Source of the DNA: an uncultured Coriobacteriaceae bacterium
GTDB lineage: Bacteria; Actinomycetota; Coriobacteriia; Coriobacteriales; Atopobiaceae
Length of the DNA stretch: 9,742 nucleotides
Reading direction: 5' to 3'
Assembly (NCBI GenBank): GCA_900551595.1
Contig: URWR01000050.1
Location: 1-9,742 of the forward strand
Shown: in pieces, positions 6,422-9,742 of the stretch
Position numbering within the stretch: the stretch's first letter is position 1
How the letters are laid out: the number at the start of each line of letters is the position of its first letter
The notes under the pieces: model-generated
Database searches by the model: none
What the model saw: only the letters and a program-made list of their open reading frames with translations
What the model was told of the DNA's origin: nothing
Program-made: the position numbers and the translations under genes

Positions 6422-7693
6422 CTATTCAAAAACTATTTGAAACGTTTCGTCTGCTAAGGTAAAGATCTCGTTCGCAGAAATTACCATATCTTCCTGCGCT
6501 GCAAGCCTTCTTCCTCCTACAAAAGTGCCATTAGCCGAGCCGAGATCCTTTAACGTAAACGTATTATCCTCACGCACAAGCTCAGCATGGCGTCGGCTCA
6601 AACTGCTATTGCCCGAAAACTGCATGTCACAGGTTGTCGACCGACCAACAACCACAGAGCGGTTTTCATCGGGTAGACGCAATCGCTTTCCGTCTGACAA
6701 ACGGACAAGCCATGCAGCTCGTGGAACTGCCGGAATTGCCGATAAAGGCTGAGAAGGTCGGGTGGCAGAAAACGATCCCAGGAGTGTAGTTCCTCCTGAG
6801 CTTGTAGCTTTGCCTGATGTCGCGCCAACAACTTGCTCGGATGTCTCAGATATGCGCTCTGGAATAACAAAAGTCTCCGCCTGCGGCGGAACAGCCGCAG
6901 TTGGCGAATGGCCGCTTACAGCATTACGGACTTGCTCAGCAACGGACTGCGAAGCTTTTACCTCAGTTGCAGATGGAGCATTTCGCAGCATTGCAACAAA
7001 ATCAAACGCAACGGGAGAAGTGGCAGCACTTTGACTCTGTGATGAGTTGTGCTGCATGCCACCCGTATTGCCGGCCGCTTTAAAAGAAGCGTTCTCACGA
7101 CCATCATGATTTGCAGATAAACCAGTAATACCTGACCCAAATTCAGAAGAAAGAAACGAACGATACGCGGAAAGTGAGAGCACTGCATTACGAGAAACAA
7201 AATCATCCAGCGCTGCAGCATGCGAACTATCCGACGCAACAGCAAAAGTCACGTGCTTCTTACTTGAGAGATAGTGAAGAAGTGAAAGGGGTGTATTCTC
7301 CGATTTTTCCGCCATGCCGGAAAGGGGCACATATACAAAACGGGGTGTTCCTGCAGCATCTACATACACCAGCGATGGATCACACAGAAGAGATGCTGTT
7401 GGAAAACCCTTTTGTGTACAAGCATCCATTACGTTAGCAAGCGAAACCAACAGCACCCGATACTGAGACAGACTGATAGCTGCTTTTAAATAGGTTTGGA
7501 GATTGACAAGCCCGGTGAGATCGTAATAAAGCGTTGTTGCACTATCTCGCCGATAATCAAAGGTACAAAAGCCATGTTGCACGCCGGATTTAAGCCACTC
7601 TGCCTGGCTATACTCAAATAGCTCATGCTTGCTGGGCGTTATTTGTAGCGTAAGAGCCCCTGCTTTTCTATCACGCAATAGTCTTGTTTTCAT
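6422..7693 (-). CDS. DUF6382/EssB-like domain fused to C-terminal FHA domain (type VII secretion-associated)
   Basis: 423-aa protein, predicted cytosolic: I see no signal peptide or TM segment. Residues 1-190 have the DUF6382 pattern, including LYYDLTGLVNLQTYL and then 'FPTASLLCDPSLVYVDAAGTP', reminiscent of the pseudokinase-like N-terminal domain of EssB/YukC of type VII systems. Residues 190-325 are a low-complexity Ser/Thr/Ala/Pro linker. Residues 327-423 are an FHA domain: VVVGRS (347-352), SLSRRHAEL (364-372), DLGSANGTFVGG (383-394); the conserved Arg, Ser-x-x-His and Asn that bind phosphothreonine are all present. The likely role is a phosphothreonine-reading adaptor at the secretion machine (inference). 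The ATG overlaps the stop of the EsaB-like gene (ATGA at 7693-7690), so the two are coupled. It is the last gene of its operon; no hairpin terminator is seen before the convergent YcxB-like gene. Confidence 0.8.
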   Translation of the reverse strand: MKTRLLRDRKAGALTLQITPSKHELFEYSQAEWLKSGVQHGFCTFDYRRDSATTLYYDLTGLVNLQTYLKAAISLSQYRVLLVSLANVMDACTQKGFPTASLLCDPSLVYVDAAGTPRFVYVPLSGMAEKSENTPLSLLHYLSSKKHVTFAVASDSSHAAALDDFVSRNAVLSLSAYRSFLSSEFGSGITGLSANHDGRENASFKAAGNTGGMQHNSSQSQSAATSPVAFDFVAMLRNAPSATEVKASQSVAEQVRNAVSGHSPTAAVPPQAETFVIPERISETSEQVVGATSGKATSSGGTTLLGSFSATRPSQPLSAIPAVPRAAWLVRLSDGKRLRLPDENRSVVVGRSTTCDMQFSGNSSLSRRHAELVREDNTFTLKDLGSANGTFVGGRRLAAQEDMVISANEIFTLADETFQIVFE

Positions 7694-7968
7694 GCAAGAG
7701 CCACCCTACATCCATCTGACAAAATACCACGCTCCACAAGTGCACGGATGGTTTCGTTAGGGTTGAGAGCATCGCCTGCACCCACACCCTCTCCGCGAAG
7801 CATAAGGTCTACACCGCCGGCTATCTCATACCGAAGTGGTTCACGCTGAGCAAGCACACGGGACATGAGAGCCGACGCTTCATTAACCGTCAAATCAAAC
7901 GGAATACGAAACTCATATACCACCTGCGTTGCGGGAAGAAGAACTTCAAGCAGCACCTTATCCTTCAT
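7690..7968 (-). CDS. EsaB/YukD-like ubiquitin-fold small protein
   Basis: 92 aa, usual for the EsaB/YukD family (about 80-90 aa), small cytosolic ubiquitin-fold components of type VIIb secretion that are needed for or regulate secretion. Pattern: beta strand VLLEVLLP (5-12), strand VVYEFRIPFDLTV (16-28), helix NEASALMSRVLAQ (29-41), then a polar segment and LNPNETIRALVERGILSDGCRVALA (69-92), the typical 'L-x-x-x-x-T-hydrophobic ... GI-x-DG-hydrophobic' ending. I chose the ATG at 7968 rather than a TTG two codons earlier; AGGGA lies about 9 nt upstream. It begins 12 nt after the DUF4176 gene and overlaps the next gene by ATGA. The call depends on fold pattern and neighbours, because this family is short and divergent. 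Confidence 0.7.
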   Translation of the reverse strand: MKDKVLLEVLLPATQVVYEFRIPFDLTVNEASALMSRVLAQREPLRYEIAGGVDLMLRGEGVGAGDALNPNETIRALVERGILSDGCRVALA

Positions 7969-7980
7969 ATGCAACCATCC

Positions 7981-8322
7981 CTACTTGCTGCTCTTCTCAG
8001 CACGAATGTCGTCGAGATGTTCCCCAGACATAACCCGCGCCTTCAACTTGTCGTATTCCGGTTCAAGAGACGTGAGGTAGTTTTGCCACTGTTCGCCATC
8101 AATGTTTTGAAAGCCAATACCATACACACCGTCAATACCGTCACGGTTAAAGTAAATATCCTGATCATCACCCATGTAGCCCATCGGATAAGGACGAGCG
8201 GCGTAATCCCAAACAGCACCATCAGTTGTTTGTTGCATATAACCAATGATGAAGTAAAGCCCCTCACTGCCAGTTACATGAACTACCGACCCAATAGGAA
8301 GCCAGTTTTGTGTAAGAACCAT
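7981..8322 (-). CDS. DUF4176 domain protein (type VII secretion-associated)
   Basis: 113 aa. It shows the DUF4176 pattern in order: LPIGSVVHV (8-16), LYFIIGYMQ (22-30), DYAARPYPMGYMG (39-51), YFNRDGIDGVYGIGF (57-71), then a charged helix to the C-terminus. This family of small SH3-like cytosolic proteins is encoded in Firmicutes beside WXG100/LXG effectors and type VII genes; its biochemical role is not established as far as I know. Start: the ATG at 8322 has GAAAGG about 9 nt upstream; a GTG nine codons earlier (8349) lacks a site. It sits 45 nt after the helical protein gene and 12 nt before the EsaB-like gene, on the same strand, so it is most likely cotranscribed. Confidence 0.8.
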   Translation of the reverse strand: MVLTQNWLPIGSVVHVTGSEGLYFIIGYMQQTTDGAVWDYAARPYPMGYMGDDQDIYFNRDGIDGVYGIGFQNIDGEQWQNYLTSLEPEYDKLKARVMSGEHLDDIRAEKSSK

Positions 8323-8367
8323 ACAAACAGGCCTTTCTCGATAAAACACCAGATAAAACCAATTGCC

Positions 8368-8853
8368 TTAACTCAAAGCAGAAATCCTGCTGTAGCACCA
8401 AGACGCATTCGCAGAGGCGGTTGAAGCATTTGCCTGGGCGGTATTACGCTGGCTCGTGGCAGCAGCAATTTGCTGTTCAAGAGACGCTATTTCTTGTTGA
8501 AGTTGTTCAATAAGCTGTGAACAGGCGTTTTTTGCCGAAGTAGCATGGTCGGTGTACGTGTCATCAAGCATGGTTATCTGCGAATTTGCTCCGTTATCCT
8601 CAAGCTGAGTAGAGAGTGCAGTAGCTAAGCTGTTGATATCAGAATCCATTGTTGCAATAGCAGTATCGAGACTGGGGAATCTACTATTAACCTCATTGGC
8701 ATAACCAAGTTGCTCACGCTTATGGGCAAGCTGAGGATTCAGAGCATCGATAGTGGACTGTGCAGCTGAAGCTTGACCACGCCAATACGAGGCCTGGCTT
8801 TTATAGTTGGCAGCAGACCGATAAAGGCTGTTGATATAGGCCTGATCTGACAT
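8368..8853 (-). CDS. Helical coiled-coil protein, Lap/DUF5082- or WXG100-like (candidate type VII substrate or targeting partner)
   Basis: 161 aa, almost entirely helical, rich in Ala, Ser, Gln and Asn, without signal peptide or TM segment. Two long amphipathic or coiled-coil stretches are visible, at about 5-52 and 108-150 (SQLIEQLQQEIASLEQQIAA), with a more polar middle (FPSLDTAIATMDSDI). A W-R-G triplet (24-26, in SYWRGQAS) sits early in the first helix; true WXG100 proteins carry it in the hairpin turn near residue 40 and are about 100 aa. Length, helices and the adjacent DUF4176 gene fit DUF5082/Lap-type partners of LXG toxins better. The start is firm: ATG 8853 with GGAGG 5 nt upstream. 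This is the strongest ribosome binding site of the operon, fitting a product made in quantity. Exact family is unsure. Confidence 0.65.
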   Translation of the reverse strand: MSDQAYINSLYRSAANYKSQASYWRGQASAAQSTIDALNPQLAHKREQLGYANEVNSRFPSLDTAIATMDSDINSLATALSTQLEDNGANSQITMLDDTYTDHATSAKNACSQLIEQLQQEIASLEQQIAAATSQRNTAQANASTASANASWCYSRISALS

Positions 8854-8871
8854 TGTTTCCTCCCTACTGTC

Positions 8872-8886
8872 TGTGGAAATTCCACA
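8872..8886. repeat. Perfect 15-bp palindrome TGTGGAAATTCCACA in the intergenic gap
   Basis: Seven-base arms around a single central base, in the 44-nt gap between the helical protein gene and the partial gene upstream of it, 19 nt before the ATG and about 8 nt before the GGAGG site. As RNA it could form only a 5-bp hairpin with a 5-nt loop. The symmetry looks more like a protein-binding operator, but it may be chance. Confidence 0.5.
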
Positions 8887-8897
8887 ACATGCCCTGC

Positions 8898-9742
8898 TTA
8901 ATGCTTTGTAGGAATCCAAGTCTCATCGTCTATAGAAAGTGCATCCTTCGGATACCACTCTGGAATGGCGAATGCTTCTTTAAAAAGATTGCCTTCCCGC
9001 ACAAAGCCCACCTGGCAAAATGTTCGAGCTCGACAAAGCTCATCATCAAACTCAAACGTGAATGGATCGCCTTCACAAGGAGCGCTTGCGATTTTCATAT
9101 AGAAGCCTTTAGCGGGTATGACAGTTACCTGAGAGGTTTTACGATAGCCAGATGAAGGAAATGGCGTGCGAACACCTCCAACTGGCTCAAACTCACACCC
9201 CTCAGTATGTGTTGTCCATAGCTCGAACGCTTTTGGTTTCTTGCCCAGACTTGCTCCATAGGCATCAGATAAATCCTGAAGTGCATCTGCGGAGATATTA
9301 CGCAGCCAGGCAATCGATTTTAGAGCTTCTAGGTCCCCCGAATTAACAGCATCAGTTAAAGTGTCGCGTTCTGAATCACGTATATATCCCGAATCTTCAA
9401 AAGCCGAACGCTCAACTTTAGCAGTGTCAAAAACAGATGAGCACACCTCTGAAAAGTCTTGGTTTACATCAAATGGCAAAATTGCCCATCCACCAAGAAA
9501 ACCTTTATCCTTTTTCAGAGCGGTCCAGCCGTCCTGCCCAACGAAAAGTCCCGCAGAAGCTGCGCCCCCTGGTGAGGCATTTGAAATGGCAATCTTAGGC
9601 TGCAAAATCGGGAGCAGGGCATGAGAAAGCACCTCGGCTTCCTGTCCATCATCGTCAAAGAGTCCTGTCCCCCTCATGCGGGAAACAGTCTTCTTACGCC
9701 AAGTTTGCACTGAAGAAGCCAGTTTCTCATCGTCATAGGATA
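8898..9742 (-). CDS. Unrecognised acidic cytosolic protein in the type VII-like operon, partial at right edge
   Basis: The frame stays open to the window edge: 280 codons are seen before the TAA at 8900-8898. A GTG at 9710 is the only nearby in-frame candidate start, but no ribosome binding site precedes it, so the gene probably begins outside the window. There is no signal peptide or TM segment. The sequence is acidic and looks like a mixed alpha/beta fold in two halves: about 1-110 (numbered from the GTG) has 'EVLSHALLPILQP' followed by strands around 'GGWAILPFDVNQDFSEV', and about 160-270 has 'QVTVIPAKGFYMKIAS' and 'CRARTFCQVGFVREGNLF'. The first half faintly recalls EspG-type chaperones of mycobacterial type VII secretion (helix ending in a Leu-x-x-Pro, then a sheet), but I cannot show this from motifs. 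It lies 44 nt upstream of the helical protein gene, on the same strand. Confidence 0.55.
   Translation of the reverse strand, partial: SYDDEKLASSVQTWRKKTVSRMRGTGLFDDDGQEAEVLSHALLPILQPKIAISNASPGGAASAGLFVGQDGWTALKKDKGFLGGWAILPFDVNQDFSEVCSSVFDTAKVERSAFEDSGYIRDSERDTLTDAVNSGDLEALKSIAWLRNISADALQDLSDAYGASLGKKPKAFELWTTHTEGCEFEPVGGVRTPFPSSGYRKTSQVTVIPAKGFYMKIASAPCEGDPFTFEFDDELCRARTFCQVGFVREGNLFKEAFAIPEWYPKDALSIDDETWIPTKH

Overview
The window looks like chromosomal DNA from an actinobacterium of the class Coriobacteriia, possibly Atopobiaceae (Olsenella/Atopobium-like); the family-level guess is weak. The evidence is roughly 50% GC content, ribosomal protein L31 with a long Ala/Lys/Glu tail, a two-hairpin leader in front of rpmE, a folP-folK fusion, and strong GGAGG-type ribosome binding sites. 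I ran no database searches; all family names rest on recognised motifs.

Left part (1-6411) is mostly housekeeping. A DUF1385 (YqhQ-like) membrane protein runs off the left edge on the minus strand, downstream of rpmE on the same strand; a rho-independent terminator lies between them. A promoter region at about 1297-1468 separates rpmE (minus) from coaX (plus). coaX (pantothenate to CoA) meets birA (biotin ligase) tail to tail, sharing a TTAA stop. birA overlaps the end of a bifunctional folP-folK gene (folate), forming a minus-strand cofactor operon. Upstream of it, also minus, is a class U-type Sir2 deacylase. A small two-TM YcxB-like protein is divergent from the sirtuin gene.

Right part (6422-9742) is the accessory region. 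Five minus-strand genes, transcribed right to left, form a tight operon with the signature of a type VII (Ess/Yuk-like) secretion locus: an unrecognised acidic cytosolic protein that runs off the right edge, a 161-aa helical coiled-coil protein (Lap/DUF5082- or WXG100-like), a DUF4176 protein, a 92-aa EsaB/YukD-like ubiquitin-fold protein, and a protein fusing an EssB/DUF6382-like domain to a C-terminal FHA domain. The last two overlap by ATGA. No secretion ATPase (EssC), membrane channel (EsaA) or LXG toxin is inside the window; if the system is complete they should lie to the right of 9742.

Points worth a second look are the soluble DUF6382-FHA fusion beside an EsaB-like protein, the helical protein gene with a perfect 15-bp palindrome in front of it, the interchangeable hairpins of the rpmE leader, a roughly 70-residue acidic insertion in the dihydropteroate synthase, and the first ~50 bases, where a highly conserved motif is scrambled.
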